Positions 19,760-29,328 of a stretch of DNA of 61,932 nucleotides are shown one piece after another (position 1 is the first letter of the stretch; every line of letters begins with the position of its first letter). The notes under the pieces were generated by a model, which searched no databases, was not told the DNA's origin, and saw nothing but the letters and a program-made list of their open reading frames with translations. Source of the DNA: Oscillospiraceae bacterium (GTDB lineage: Bacteria; Bacillota; Clostridia; Oscillospirales; Ruminococcaceae); assembly GCA_024404875.1 (NCBI GenBank), contig JAKSPK010000009.1, positions 1 through 61,932 of the forward strand. Direction: 5' to 3'. The translations under genes and the position numbers were made by a program.

Positions 19760-19874
19760 GCGGGTAACTCCTTATTATATATTGCGGGAATAATGCGGTC
19801 AGTCTGATGCCGCCGGATATCTTATGCAGCAAAACAGACTCCGTTCCGGATGTCTGAGAAATACCGCCGTTACT

Positions 19875-19886
19875 TTAGCGTGCTAA
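19875..19886 (-). promoter_or_regulatory. Palindrome over the histidine operon start site
   Basis: TTAGCACGCTAA is a perfect 12-base palindrome one base downstream of the -10 element, so it covers the likely transcription start. It is a candidate repressor operator for the histidine operon, for example for a TrpR-like HisR/YerC regulator. The regulator assignment is inference. Confidence 0.5.
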
Positions 19887-19887
19887 C

Positions 19888-19916
19888 ATGATAACATATT
19901 ATCATAAAAAAGTCAA
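19888..19916 (-). promoter_or_regulatory. SigA promoter of the histidine operon
   Basis: TTGACT, 17 bases, TATCAT on the minus strand, with the -35 element touching the polC stop codon. The leader to hisZ is about 120 bases and contains no T-box motif. Confidence 0.82.
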
Positions 19917-19917
19917 G

Positions 19918-22900
19918 TCAGAATAGGGAAAGTTGATTGGATTTTGGCAGGTCTCCCAAAGCGCCGAGGGCATCCAGTGCATCTATTGTTGCTTTTGATG
20001 CGCCGGAAAGCTGCTGAAATTCATCGACGGAAATGAAATCGCCGTGCTGTGCAGTCTCGTAGATGTTCTCTGCCGCCTTTGTTCCGACGCCGTCGATCGC
20101 AGCGAACGGGATGCGCAGCTTGCCGTCCTCGATCAGATAATCGCAGGCATGAGAGTGCCGCAGGCTGACCGGAAGGAATTCATAGCCGCGGGACATCATT
20201 TCATTGACGATCTTGAGAATATCGAGCAGGTCGTTTTCCTTTTTGGAGCGCTCCTTGCCCTTGCCGATCAGCTCGCCGATGCGATTGCGGACTGCGTCAA
20301 TGCCCTGCACGGCGAGAGCAGCATCAAAATCGCCACCGCGTACGGAGAAATAGGTCGCGTAGTATTCGAGCGGCTTATAGAGCTTGAACCAGCCGAGCTT
20401 GATTGCAGCGGTAACATAGGCTGCGGCGTGTGCCTTCGGGAACATATACTTGATCTTCAGACAGGACTGGATGTACCAGTCCGGTACATTATGATCGAGC
20501 AGCATCTGAATGCGTTCCGGCGTAAAGGTTTTGGGTGCCTTGCCCTTACGGGTATCCTCCATGATCAGGAACGCCTGTTTTGGCTCGACATCGTGATAGA
20601 GCAGATAGGTCATGATTGAGTCACGCGTACCGATCACATCTGAAATTGTGCAGGTTCCGTTCGCGATCAGCTCCTGCGCATTGCCGAGCCACACATCCGT
20701 GCCGTGCGACAAACCGGAAATCTGGAGAAAATCGGAGAACAGGCGCGGCTTTGCATCCAGCAGCATTCCGATCGTGAAATTGGTGCCCATTTCCGGAATG
20801 CCGAGCGAGCCGGTCTTGCAGTAGATATCTTCTTCTGTAACGCCCAGTACCGAGCAATCGGTACACATACGAAAAACCTGCGGATCGGTTGTCGGGACAT
20901 CGGCGATTTTCATGCCGGTGAGATCCTCCAGGTGCTTGTAGAGCGTCGGAACAACATGGCCGAGCTCGTCGAGCTTCAGAATGGTATCATGCAGCTTATG
21001 GAAATCGAAGTGTGTCGTGATGATCATATCCGAATCGTCGGAATCATCAGGATCACCGGGCTGCTGTACAGGTGTGAAATCGAAGATATCGAAATCCTCC
21101 GGCACAACGACCATACCTCCCGGATGCTGACCGGTTGTTTTCTTCACGCCGACACAGCCGGCAACGAGCCGGTTGATTTCGCTGTTATTGACGGTGATGC
21201 CGCATTCATCGAGATAATGCTTGACATAGCCGTATGCGATTTTGTCCTGCACACCGGAGATCGTTCCCGCCTTGAACACATTTGCGCGGCCGAACAGTTC
21301 CTCGGTATAGCGGTGCGATTCGGACTGATATTCACTGGAGAAATTCTGGTCGATATCCGGCGCCTTGTCGCCGTCGAAGCCGAGGAAGGTTTCGAACGGG
21401 ATATCGTGGCCGTCGCGTTTCATATCGGTGCCGCATTTCGGACAGGCCTTTTCGGGCAGGTCGAAGCCGGAGCCGACAGAGCCGTCCGTGAGGAATTCGC
21501 TGTATTTGCATTTTGGGCAGGAATAATGCGGAACCAGCGGATTGACCTCCGAGATACCAGCCATTGATGCAACGAACGAAGAACCGACAGAACCTCTGGA
21601 GCCAACGAGATAGCCGTGCTTTTCGGAATTCGCAACGAGCTTTTGTGCGATCATATACAGAACGGAAAAACCGTGCTTACAGATTGACCCGAGCTCACGG
21701 TCGAGCCGCTTCTGCACCAGTTCCGGCAGCGGGTCGCCGTAGATGCTTTTGGCCTTTTCTGTTGTGATGCGGATGAGATCCTCCTCAGCGCCGGGGATAG
21801 AGGGCGTGAATGTGCCCTTCGGGATCGCATGGCAGCGGTCGATCTTGTCTGCGATAAGATTCGTATTCGTCACAACGACTTCATAGGCGCGGTCGGCACC
21901 GAGATAGTCGAACTCTTCGAGCATCTCATCGGTTGTGCGCAGATAGAGCGGCGCCTGATTTGTGGTATCATCAAAGCCGGAACCAGCCATCAGAATCTGC
22001 CGGTAGATGCCGTCGCGCTCGTCCATGAAATGCACATCACAGGTTGCGCAGACCGGAATGCCGAGACGATCGCCGATCTCCAGCACCTTGCGGTTATAGT
22101 CACGCAGATCCTCCTCGTCACGGGCGGGATACCGGTCACTTCGTACCATGAACATATTGTTCGCGGTCGGCTGGATTTCCAGATAATCGTAGAATTTTGC
22201 GAGCTTATCCAGTTCTTCATCTGACTTGCCCTCTACAATCGCAGAGAACAGCTCACCGGCTTCACAGGCGCTGCCGTAGATCAGTCCCTCATGATGCTTG
22301 ACCAGCAGAGACTTCGGAATCAGCGGTTTTTTATAGAAATAATCGAGCTGCGAATAGGAAACCAGGCGGTACAGATTCTTAATGCCGGTCTGGTTTTTCG
22401 CAAGAATGATCTGATGAAAAGATTTGAGTTTTTTCGGATCAATCGAGGGAAGCGCGATATTGAGGTCGCCGAGGGTTTGCAGATTATGCTTTTTGATGAT
22501 GCGCTCCATGAGTGTGATGTAGATCTTTGCGAGTATATAGGCGTCATCGGCGGCACGGTGATGCTCGAATTTTCCAAGCTTCAGATGCTTCGCGATTGTG
22601 TCGAGCTTATGTCTGCCAAGCTCCGGCAGAACAGCACGTGAGATCATAACTGTGTCGATCGTGACAAACGGATGCGACATATTATGCCGCGCAAAGACCT
22701 CGCGGATGAATGAGGTATCAAAGTCGGCGTTATGCGCGATCAGCACCGGATTGTCACCGCAGAAATCGAGGAATTTTTCGACGGCTTCCTGTTCCATCGG
22801 CGCATCCGCGACCATATCCTGTGTGATATGCGTCAGCTCCTGAATATTCTGCGGGATGTCGCGCTCCGGATTGACAAAAATATCAAAGCTGTCGATGATG

Positions 22901-24288
22901 CGCAGACCGCGCACCTTGACTGCGCCGATTTCGATCAGGCGATCGAGCTTATGGGAGAGGCCGGTCGTCTCGACATCGAAGACGATGACCTCATCCTGCG
23001 GGGAGCGGGTATCCGGCTGGTCGATGACGCGGACGGCTTCGAGATCGTTGACAACATAGGCCTCGCAGCCATAGATCACGCGGAAATCGTCCCACTTGGC
23101 AGTGGCATTCATTGCCTCAGGGAATGCCTGTACTACACCGTGATCGGTGATTGCAATGGCGCGGTGTCCCCATTCATGGGCGCGCTGGCAAAGTGCTTCA
23201 GCCGAGCTGACAGCATCCATCGCGGACATATTCGTATGCAGATGCAGCTCGACGCGCTTGACCGGTGCATCGTCGGTGCGTCGGTCAGGCGTATAGCTGT
23301 TGATCGCGTTCGGCTTGATGACTATATCGCGGTCATATTCGTCATAGCCGACTGTGCCGTAGATCAGCAGATTCGCACCCTTTTTGCATTTATCCAGAGG
23401 GAAATCCTTCATTTCATCTTCGCTGAGGAAGATCTTGACAAGCAGGCTTCCGGTGTAATCCGTGACAGGGAAGGTCAGCAGCGTTTTGCCGCTCTTGAGG
23501 ACGCGGTCTTCGGGCTTGGCAAAGACCTCGCAGGCGATTGCGTATTTGTTCGCCTGAGCGCCTATGCCGCCGTTGATCTTTGTCAGTACAGACGAGATCG
23601 GGATCGCCTTTTCCTTGACCATGCGCTTATAGATGATTGCGAGTGAATCCTTGTCCGGCTGTTCGATCTCCACAGGCTTTGCATCCGGCTCGATTGACGA
23701 GATCGGCGAGAACGAGGGCGTATCCTCCTTGACAGATTCCTGCGGGAGCATATAGCGTTCAGGCGGGAGCGATGCGATGACATTCTGTTGCATCTCAGAT
23801 TGCTCTTCTTCGGAGATATGCGTTTTGCCGCCAACGAATTCGGCAGTCAGCGTGACATTGAACATCTTATAGATCGCCTTTGCGAGCAGGTCGCGGAAGT
23901 GAACCTGTTCGAGGATGTCAATGCCGCCGTTTGCGAGTCCGATCTCCAGCACAGAGCCGTTGAGATTCAGCTCGGCATTATCGAGAAAGCCGTTTATCAT
24001 GGGCACTTCTCTGCGCATGACCTGAAACAGATCCGGCAGCAGTGCCGCAGAGAAAGACTCTGCCGGATAACGGCAGAGCAGCCGCAGCGCTTCCAGATGC
24101 AGACGCGATGCCAGCTCCGTTTCCGCTGCGAACAGATTGTCCGAGGGAATTGGCGCATCGTATTCCGTCTCAATGAACAGCTTTGTGCGGGCTTTATTCG
24201 AGAGGATGCAGCGCACTCGTCCGGCGGTGACATCGTCCGGCAGTCCGGCTGCATATTCTCTTAAAAATTCACGCAGTGTCTGTGCCAT
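19918..24288 (-). CDS. polC: DNA polymerase III PolC-type (replicative, with proofreading exonuclease)
   Basis: PolC is the main replicase of Firmicutes. The 1456-residue protein has its diagnostic order: N-terminal domains, an OB fold (TDYTGSLLVKIF, about 275-330), a PHP domain (VELHLHTNMSAMDAV) split by the 3'-5' exonuclease (FDVETTGLSHKLDRLIEIG, about 425-590), then the palm with a zinc-type CPKC...CPKC pair and APDIDQNFS, and a C-terminal helix-hairpin-helix region. The Q in DIDQNF replaces the more common L, but the catalytic aspartates are kept. GGAGGTTT precedes the ATG. It ends the pyrH-to-polC cluster. Confidence 0.97.
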   Translation of the reverse strand: MAQTLREFLREYAAGLPDDVTAGRVRCILSNKARTKLFIETEYDAPIPSDNLFAAETELASRLHLEALRLLCRYPAESFSAALLPDLFQVMRREVPMINGFLDNAELNLNGSVLEIGLANGGIDILEQVHFRDLLAKAIYKMFNVTLTAEFVGGKTHISEEEQSEMQQNVIASLPPERYMLPQESVKEDTPSFSPISSIEPDAKPVEIEQPDKDSLAIIYKRMVKEKAIPISSVLTKINGGIGAQANKYAIACEVFAKPEDRVLKSGKTLLTFPVTDYTGSLLVKIFLSEDEMKDFPLDKCKKGANLLIYGTVGYDEYDRDIVIKPNAINSYTPDRRTDDAPVKRVELHLHTNMSAMDAVSSAEALCQRAHEWGHRAIAITDHGVVQAFPEAMNATAKWDDFRVIYGCEAYVVNDLEAVRVIDQPDTRSPQDEVIVFDVETTGLSHKLDRLIEIGAVKVRGLRIIDSFDIFVNPERDIPQNIQELTHITQDMVADAPMEQEAVEKFLDFCGDNPVLIAHNADFDTSFIREVFARHNMSHPFVTIDTVMISRAVLPELGRHKLDTIAKHLKLGKFEHHRAADDAYILAKIYITLMERIIKKHNLQTLGDLNIALPSIDPKKLKSFHQIILAKNQTGIKNLYRLVSYSQLDYFYKKPLIPKSLLVKHHEGLIYGSACEAGELFSAIVEGKSDEELDKLAKFYDYLEIQPTANNMFMVRSDRYPARDEEDLRDYNRKVLEIGDRLGIPVCATCDVHFMDERDGIYRQILMAGSGFDDTTNQAPLYLRTTDEMLEEFDYLGADRAYEVVVTNTNLIADKIDRCHAIPKGTFTPSIPGAEEDLIRITTEKAKSIYGDPLPELVQKRLDRELGSICKHGFSVLYMIAQKLVANSEKHGYLVGSRGSVGSSFVASMAGISEVNPLVPHYSCPKCKYSEFLTDGSVGSGFDLPEKACPKCGTDMKRDGHDIPFETFLGFDGDKAPDIDQNFSSEYQSESHRYTEELFGRANVFKAGTISGVQDKIAYGYVKHYLDECGITVNNSEINRLVAGCVGVKKTTGQHPGGMVVVPEDFDIFDFTPVQQPGDPDDSDDSDMIITTHFDFHKLHDTILKLDELGHVVPTLYKHLEDLTGMKIADVPTTDPQVFRMCTDCSVLGVTEEDIYCKTGSLGIPEMGTNFTIGMLLDAKPRLFSDFLQISGLSHGTDVWLGNAQELIANGTCTISDVIGTRDSIMTYLLYHDVEPKQAFLIMEDTRKGKAPKTFTPERIQMLLDHNVPDWYIQSCLKIKYMFPKAHAAAYVTAAIKLGWFKLYKPLEYYATYFSVRGGDFDAALAVQGIDAVRNRIGELIGKGKERSKKENDLLDILKIVNEMMSRGYEFLPVSLRHSHACDYLIEDGKLRIPFAAIDGVGTKAAENIYETAQHGDFISVDEFQQLSGASKATIDALDALGALGDLPKSNQLSLF

Positions 24289-24482
24289 GCTGCAAACCTC
24301 CGTATAGATGTATCATGAAAAGGGGGATGAGCGCTGTGCAGCGCGAGTTTTCAGCAGCGAATATTTTACGCATGGATCGCAGGCAAATATCCAGGCGATA
24401 CGCTGTTGGTTTTTGGTGAGCGGACGCAGGTCCAGCTCCGCAGCCAGCAGATCACCGAAATATGCGTATGCCTCCAGCCGTG

Positions 24483-25520
24483 TTACAGCTTTTCGATTTC
24501 CGCGAGCAGCGCAGGGACGATCTCGGATTCCGGCACCTTGCGCAGGATCTCCTCGCCCTTGAACAGTACAGCACAGCCGTCTCCGCCTGCAATGCCGATA
24601 TCGGCTTCTCTTGCTTCGCCGGGACCGTTGACGACACATCCCATGACCGCGACCTTGATATTTTTCTCGCAGTCCTTCAGTGCATCTTCGACGGCCTTAG
24701 CCGTGCTGATGAGGTCAATACGCGTTCTGCCGCAGGTCGGGCAGGAAACGAGCTGTACGCCTCCGCGCTTTCCGATCGCCTTGAGGATATCTCTTGCAGC
24801 AGCGATCTCCTCGACCGGATCTGCCGTCAGGGAAACGCGGATTGTCTCGCCGATGCCGTCGCAGAGCAGCGAGCCGATGCCCGCCGCAGACTTGATGAGT
24901 CCCATGCGGGCGGTGCCAGCTTCGGTGACGCCGAGATGCAGCGGATAATGACAGGATTCGGCAGCAAGGCGATAGCAGGCGATCATATTCTGTACATCGG
25001 AGGATTTGATCGAAATGACAATATCATGAAAATCGAACTGTTCCAGCAGCTTTGCATGATTCAGTGCACTTTCGACCATTGCCTGCGGTGTCGGACCGCC
25101 GTATTTTGTGAGCAGCTCCTTTTCGAGCGAGCCGGAATTGACACCGATGCGGATCGGAATCTGCTTTTCGAGACATTTTTCTGCAACAGCCCTGACATTT
25201 TCCATTGCTCCGATATTGCCCGGATTGATGCGAATCTTATCGACACCGGCATCTGCCGCGGCGAGCGCGAGCTTATAGTTGAAATGGATATCGGCAACGA
25301 GCGGAATGGAAACCGCTTTCTTGATTGCAGGGATGAGCTGAACTGCCTCCATATTCGGGATCGCTGCGCGGATGATTTCGCAGCCGGCATCAGCGAGCTG
25401 TTTTGCCTGCCGGACTGAGCCGTCGATGTCGTCCGAGCGGGTATTGAGCATGGACTGGATATAGATGTGGCTGCCGTCGAGCAGACATTGCCCGACCTTG
25501 ACAGGATGCAGATTTCTCAT
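24483..25520 (-). CDS. ispG: 4-hydroxy-3-methylbut-2-en-1-yl diphosphate synthase (flavodoxin)
   Basis: IspG performs the penultimate step of the methylerythritol phosphate isoprenoid pathway using a 4Fe-4S cluster. The 345-residue single-domain bacterial form shows VGSVxIGG-like opening (VKVGQCLLDG), PLVADIHFNYKLAL, KIRINPGNIG, and the cluster cysteines in SCPTCGRT and GCVVNGPGEA. It works in the same pathway as dxr, four genes upstream. The spacing to the unknown membrane gene upstream is 19 bases. Confidence 0.97.
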   Translation of the reverse strand: MRNLHPVKVGQCLLDGSHIYIQSMLNTRSDDIDGSVRQAKQLADAGCEIIRAAIPNMEAVQLIPAIKKAVSIPLVADIHFNYKLALAAADAGVDKIRINPGNIGAMENVRAVAEKCLEKQIPIRIGVNSGSLEKELLTKYGGPTPQAMVESALNHAKLLEQFDFHDIVISIKSSDVQNMIACYRLAAESCHYPLHLGVTEAGTARMGLIKSAAGIGSLLCDGIGETIRVSLTADPVEEIAAARDILKAIGKRGGVQLVSCPTCGRTRIDLISTAKAVEDALKDCEKNIKVAVMGCVVNGPGEAREADIGIAGGDGCAVLFKGEEILRKVPESEIVPALLAEIEKL

Positions 25521-25539
25521 GTATTTTCGTCCTTTCCGA

Positions 25540-26091
25540 TTATTCGGTATCAGCTTTGTCGTTCGGTGTTTTCTCTGCGGGGATGATCATTTCATATGTA
25601 TCCGTATAATCTGGAACGCAGAAATCGTTTGCTTCCCAGCGGATGACATGGATGCTGACCGGTGTATTCTGCTTTCGGTCATAGCGGATGCAGTATTCTC
25701 CGTCCGGCAGATAGCAGACCGCATATACACCAAGCAGCGTGCTTTTCGAATGATGCACCGGCAGCGTCATCATGGATGCGTTCTCATCGACGCGCAGCCG
25801 GTAATTCATAGTAACAGCAAGATAGAGGATAATCAGTTCGACCATGCCGACTGTGATGCACCAGTTATAGGCGTGGAGAAATATACCGACGATCAGTGCA
25901 GCAAGAAACACCACGGCCGCCTGCAATGCAGATTTCCGGCTGAGCTGTGCATCTTCCTGAAACTGCCGGAGCACCTCCGGGTTGATGGCAGTCAGCTCCG
26001 GGATCAGAGCTGCGTCGATCTCAGCCTGATCCTCTGGTGTCAGATTGCTTGTGATCCGGCGAACGCCCGGTGCTTTCAGAATCGGTTTCAT
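25540..26091 (-). CDS. Small membrane protein of unknown function
   Basis: This 183-residue protein has a hydrophilic N-terminal half rich in acidic residues and two adjacent hydrophobic segments (about 55-72 and 77-94). A C-terminal soluble tail contains YAVCYLPDGEYCIRYDRKQN. No known domain is recognised. The tail resembles that of its upstream neighbour (LVFYQPDGRYTLRAPKD), and the neighbour's stop overlaps its ATG as ATGA, suggesting a co-translated pair that arose by partial duplication. Nothing links it specifically to isoprenoid or polymerase functions except position. Confidence 0.75.
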   Translation of the reverse strand: MKPILKAPGVRRITSNLTPEDQAEIDAALIPELTAINPEVLRQFQEDAQLSRKSALQAAVVFLAALIVGIFLHAYNWCITVGMVELIILYLAVTMNYRLRVDENASMMTLPVHHSKSTLLGVYAVCYLPDGEYCIRYDRKQNTPVSIHVIRWEANDFCVPDYTDTYEMIIPAEKTPNDKADTE

Positions 26092-26828
26092 GACAGATAA
26101 TCCTCCGGATGTTGTTCATAGGCAGTATACCACGTGATGCGGTTGCGGAATTTGACAATAACAACGGTATTGCAGCTGCCGGAATCCTTCGGCGCACGGA
26201 GCGTATACCGTCCGTCCGGCTGATAGAAAACGAGATAGCTGGTATACCAGACACGACCGTAGCGTCCGTGGTTCTTTATGTCATACATATGGTCGATCGG
26301 CACCTTCGTGAAGACGGCAGAATCGTCGATTGAGAGCCAGAATGCGCCGATGCCCTTTGTGAACATGATGATGACAAAGACAACGACAGCGCCGATGCAG
26401 CCGGCAGCCAGCGCGAATTTCGGATCGCGCATAACGCTGTCAGTGTGTGAATAGCTTTTGCGTGATGACATGAATGGCATGAGAAAAAACAGCAGGAATG
26501 CGCCGATGCTGACGGCAAATGCGCCTGTCAGCGAATACTGCGTACTGCTCATTTTTTCGGTAACAGCGCTTTTGATTTCCGGTGTGACCGGCTCCCAAAG
26601 CGGATAGGAGAGAGACTCAACGATTTCGCGTTCACCCGCGCTGAGCCGCTGAAATGCCAGCCATCCGATAATAAGCGCTGCAGGCGGGATCAGGAACATC
26701 AGGAATTTGATTCCTGCCGGTATATCCGGTATCAATGCAAGCGGAAGCGCAATTACCAGGGCAGAGCCGGCAATGATCACCGGCCAGCTGTGCCCGCCGA
26801 AGGGATTTCTGAATTTGAGACGTTTCAT
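26088..26828 (-). CDS. Multi-pass membrane protein of unknown function
   Basis: The 246-residue protein has about four hydrophobic segments (near 16-34, 40-58, 100-117 and 138-158). It ends with a soluble tail containing LVFYQPDGRYTLRAPKDSG and VVIVKFRNRITWY. No family is recognised. It overlaps the next gene by four bases and lies 36 bases after rseP. The shared PDGxYxxR tail suggests that the pair forms one complex. Confidence 0.75.
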   Translation of the reverse strand: MKRLKFRNPFGGHSWPVIIAGSALVIALPLALIPDIPAGIKFLMFLIPPAALIIGWLAFQRLSAGEREIVESLSYPLWEPVTPEIKSAVTEKMSSTQYSLTGAFAVSIGAFLLFFLMPFMSSRKSYSHTDSVMRDPKFALAAGCIGAVVVFVIIMFTKGIGAFWLSIDDSAVFTKVPIDHMYDIKNHGRYGRVWYTSYLVFYQPDGRYTLRAPKDSGSCNTVVIVKFRNRITWYTAYEQHPEDYLS

Positions 26829-26864
26829 GATGATTCTTCCGATCTCCAGATTTTGTTGGTGTTT

Positions 26865-27914
26865 TCAGTGCTGAAACAGCTTGGTAATATCCTGGAAAGT
26901 GACTGCTACCATCAGCAGCATGAGCAGCGCGAGACCGGCGAAATGGATCGATCCTTCGATTTTTGCGGGGATCGGCTTGCGGCGGATCGCTTCAATGATG
27001 AGGAAGATCAGTCTGCCGCCGTCCAGTGCCGGGAACGGGATCAGGTTAAAGATGCCGACATTGATCGTGATAAATGACATCAGGTCAATCAGCGACATCG
27101 CTTTTTCGCGGAGTGTTTCGCTCATCTGCACATATTCGGTCGTGCTGCCGATGATGCCGACAACGCCTGAAAGATCGTGGAAGCCGTATTTTCCTTTGAT
27201 GAGATCGCGCAGCGAGATCCAGATCAGACGCGCAGTCGAGACGAACTGCTTTCCGGTGTAGGAGAGCACGCGTCCGACGGTTTTATTCATTCCGTAAACA
27301 TAGAAATCGATCATGCCGTCTGTTTCGGTATTGCGAAACTCAACATTTTCGAGCGTCACGAGCTGACCGCCCCGTTCCACGACGACTGTGAATGTATCCG
27401 CATCATCGTTCTGAAGTGCATAGAACACATCCTGCATCGTGTAAATGCGCAGTCCGTTGATCTTCACAAAGCGGTCATCCTTCTGAAGCCACTGTTCGGA
27501 GGTCGAGATACTTTGGCCGGCATCATTTTTGCGGAAATCCGCGACGGTCGTGCTGGTGATACGGCCGTCTATGCAGGTGAGCAGAAGGATCAGAAAAAAG
27601 CCGAGAATGAGATTCATCGTCGCGCCGGCGACTGTGACGAGCATACGCTTCCAGACTGCCGCCTTGCGGAATGCCCGCGGATCGTCGGAATTGTCATCCT
27701 CGCCTTCCATTGCGCAGTAGCCGCCGATCGGCAGCAGCCGGAGGGAATATTTCGTTTCGCCCTTCTGCTTTGAGATCAGCGCAGGTCCCATGCCAATTGA
27801 GAATTCCAGAACGCGGATGCCGCTTTTTTTTGCGACAAAGAAATGTCCCGCTTCGTGAATCATGATAATGATGCCGAAGCAGAGGATCGCGACAAGAACG
27901 GTAACAATGGTCAT
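26865..27914 (-). CDS. rseP: Site-2 intramembrane metalloprotease RseP/RasP
   Basis: This M50 zinc protease cuts membrane proteins such as anti-sigma factors and cell-division remnants inside the bilayer. The 349-residue protein has zinc ligands His20 and His24 with Glu21 in HEAGH, a PDZ-like middle region (about 120-200) and the third ligand motif NLIPFPALDGGRL near the end. The start at 27914 is chosen for AAGGAAG just upstream; the frame is open further upstream but without a site. The position after cdsA-dxr is conserved in Firmicutes. It has its own promoter and a hairpin-bearing leader. Confidence 0.94.
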   Translation of the reverse strand: MTIVTVLVAILCFGIIIMIHEAGHFFVAKKSGIRVLEFSIGMGPALISKQKGETKYSLRLLPIGGYCAMEGEDDNSDDPRAFRKAAVWKRMLVTVAGATMNLILGFFLILLLTCIDGRITSTTVADFRKNDAGQSISTSEQWLQKDDRFVKINGLRIYTMQDVFYALQNDDADTFTVVVERGGQLVTLENVEFRNTETDGMIDFYVYGMNKTVGRVLSYTGKQFVSTARLIWISLRDLIKGKYGFHDLSGVVGIIGSTTEYVQMSETLREKAMSLIDLMSFITINVGIFNLIPFPALDGGRLIFLIIEAIRRKPIPAKIEGSIHFAGLALLMLLMVAVTFQDITKLFQH

Positions 27915-27967
27915 AGTATTCTTCCTTTCGTTTCGGGCGTGCCAAATCGTGTGATCGTATACGCTGC

Positions 27968-27990
27968 CAAAATGTCCGGATGACATTTTG
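27968..27990 (-). repeat. Perfect 9-bp inverted repeat in the rseP leader
   Basis: CAAAATGTC and GACATTTTG flank CGGAT between the likely rseP promoter and its start codon. No T-run follows, so it is more likely an operator or an RNA hairpin than a terminator. Confidence 0.65.
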
Positions 27991-28040
27991 AAATCTGCCG
28001 TTGGTGACAGCAGGCGGCGCAATGTGCCGCGAGCGACTCT

Positions 28041-28068
28041 ATATTATACTGCCTCTGCAAAGTGTCAA
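28041..28068 (-). promoter_or_regulatory. Probable promoter of rseP and downstream genes
   Basis: TTGACA is followed after 16 bases by TAATAT on the minus strand (or after 14 by TATAAT, an unfavourable spacing), in the 241-base gap between dxr and rseP. Confidence 0.6.
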
Positions 28069-28155
28069 TGCTGCTTTGGGGCTGCAGCAGGGGTAAGTAT
28101 ATCATAACCGAAAAGTGTGGAAAGTTGCGAAACAGAAAGTGAAAAAGCGGCGAAA

Positions 28156-29310
28156 TCAAGCATTTGCCGCGATTGCCTCCCGGACATATTCACGCGCAGC
28201 ACGGTCGGCTGCCGCAACATCTTCATAGCAGGTGAGCGGACTGACAGGAATATCTGCGAGTGCCGAATGAACCAGTTCGCCGATGCGGAGGAACGGGATC
28301 TTCCGTGCGAGGAAAGCTGCGACTGCTTCTTCATTGGCACCGTTTGCAACGACCGGCGCACTGCCGCCCGTTTCGCTTGCATGAATGCAGGCAGTCAGAC
28401 AGTCAAAGGTGTCGAAATCGGGCTTTGCAAAGGTCAGCGTGCCGTAATCAGTCAGCGAGAGCGGTTTGGTCGGGCAGGGGAGCCTGTCCGGATAGAGCAG
28501 TGCATACTGGATCGGGATCTTCATATCCGGAACGCCCATCTGTCCGATTACGGAATCATCCTGATAGACGACTGCGGAATGCAGTACGCTCTGACGATGA
28601 ACGACGATTTCGATCTGATCGGGGGCGAGATCAAAGAGCCAGCGCGCCTCGATGAATTCAAGTCCCTTGTTCATCAGCGTGGCGGAGTCGATCGTGATCT
28701 TATTGCCCATGCTCCAGTTCGGGTGATTCAGTGCCTGCTCGACGGTGATTTCTTTCAGATCGGCTTTTGTCTTTCCGAAAAACGGTCCGCCGGAGGCAGT
28801 AAGGATGATTTTCTTGAGCTGACTGCGCTTGTTGCCCTGTAAGCACTGAAAGATCGCCGAATGTTCGCTGTCGATCGGATAGATCGGGAGCGAACGCTCG
28901 GCGGCGGCCTTCATAACGAGCGCACCGCCCGCAACGAGTGTCTCCTTGTTGGCGAGTGCGATCGGCTTATTCGCATTGATCGCGGTCAGTGTCGGCAGCA
29001 GACCGACCATGCCGACGACGGAATTGAGCAGAAGTTCGGTGCTTTGATGCTGCGCGATTTCGCATAATCCGTCCATTCCTGCCAAAAGGCGGCAGCCAAG
29101 ACCGGCTGCCGCTTCTTTTAATGCGGGATATCTGGATTCATCTGCGATGCAAAGCAGCTCCGGGCGCAGCGCGTGCGCCTGCTTTACCAATTCGTCTACG
29201 CGGGTATTGGCAGCGAGTGCGGTTACGCGGATGCCGTGCATCTGCGCGACCTCGATCGCCTGTGTGCCGATACTTCCGGTCGAGCCGAGGATGGCTGTAC
29301 TGTTTGTCAT
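28156..29310 (-). CDS. dxr: 1-deoxy-D-xylulose 5-phosphate reductoisomerase
   Basis: Dxr makes methylerythritol phosphate, the committed step of bacterial isoprenoid synthesis. The 384-residue protein opens with the NADPH site ILGSTGSIGTQAIEV. It contains LANKETLVAGG, the metal-binding PIDSEHSAIFQCL and the substrate-loop HPNWSMGNKITIDSATLMNKGLE region. AAGGAG precedes the ATG. It is 18 bases after cdsA. Confidence 0.97.
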   Translation of the reverse strand: MTNSTAILGSTGSIGTQAIEVAQMHGIRVTALAANTRVDELVKQAHALRPELLCIADESRYPALKEAAAGLGCRLLAGMDGLCEIAQHQSTELLLNSVVGMVGLLPTLTAINANKPIALANKETLVAGGALVMKAAAERSLPIYPIDSEHSAIFQCLQGNKRSQLKKIILTASGGPFFGKTKADLKEITVEQALNHPNWSMGNKITIDSATLMNKGLEFIEARWLFDLAPDQIEIVVHRQSVLHSAVVYQDDSVIGQMGVPDMKIPIQYALLYPDRLPCPTKPLSLTDYGTLTFAKPDFDTFDCLTACIHASETGGSAPVVANGANEEAVAAFLARKIPFLRIGELVHSALADIPVSPLTCYEDVAAADRAAREYVREAIAANA

Positions 29311-29328
29311 TGCGTGACTCCTTTTCTG

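Noticed and set aside
24313-24482. Protein-like stretch between ispG and polC in a frame open from inside ispG
   Set aside because: The part beyond ispG looks plausible, but no start codon with a ribosome site exists after the ispG stop, and the upstream part is an arginine-rich shadow. A small remnant cannot be excluded.
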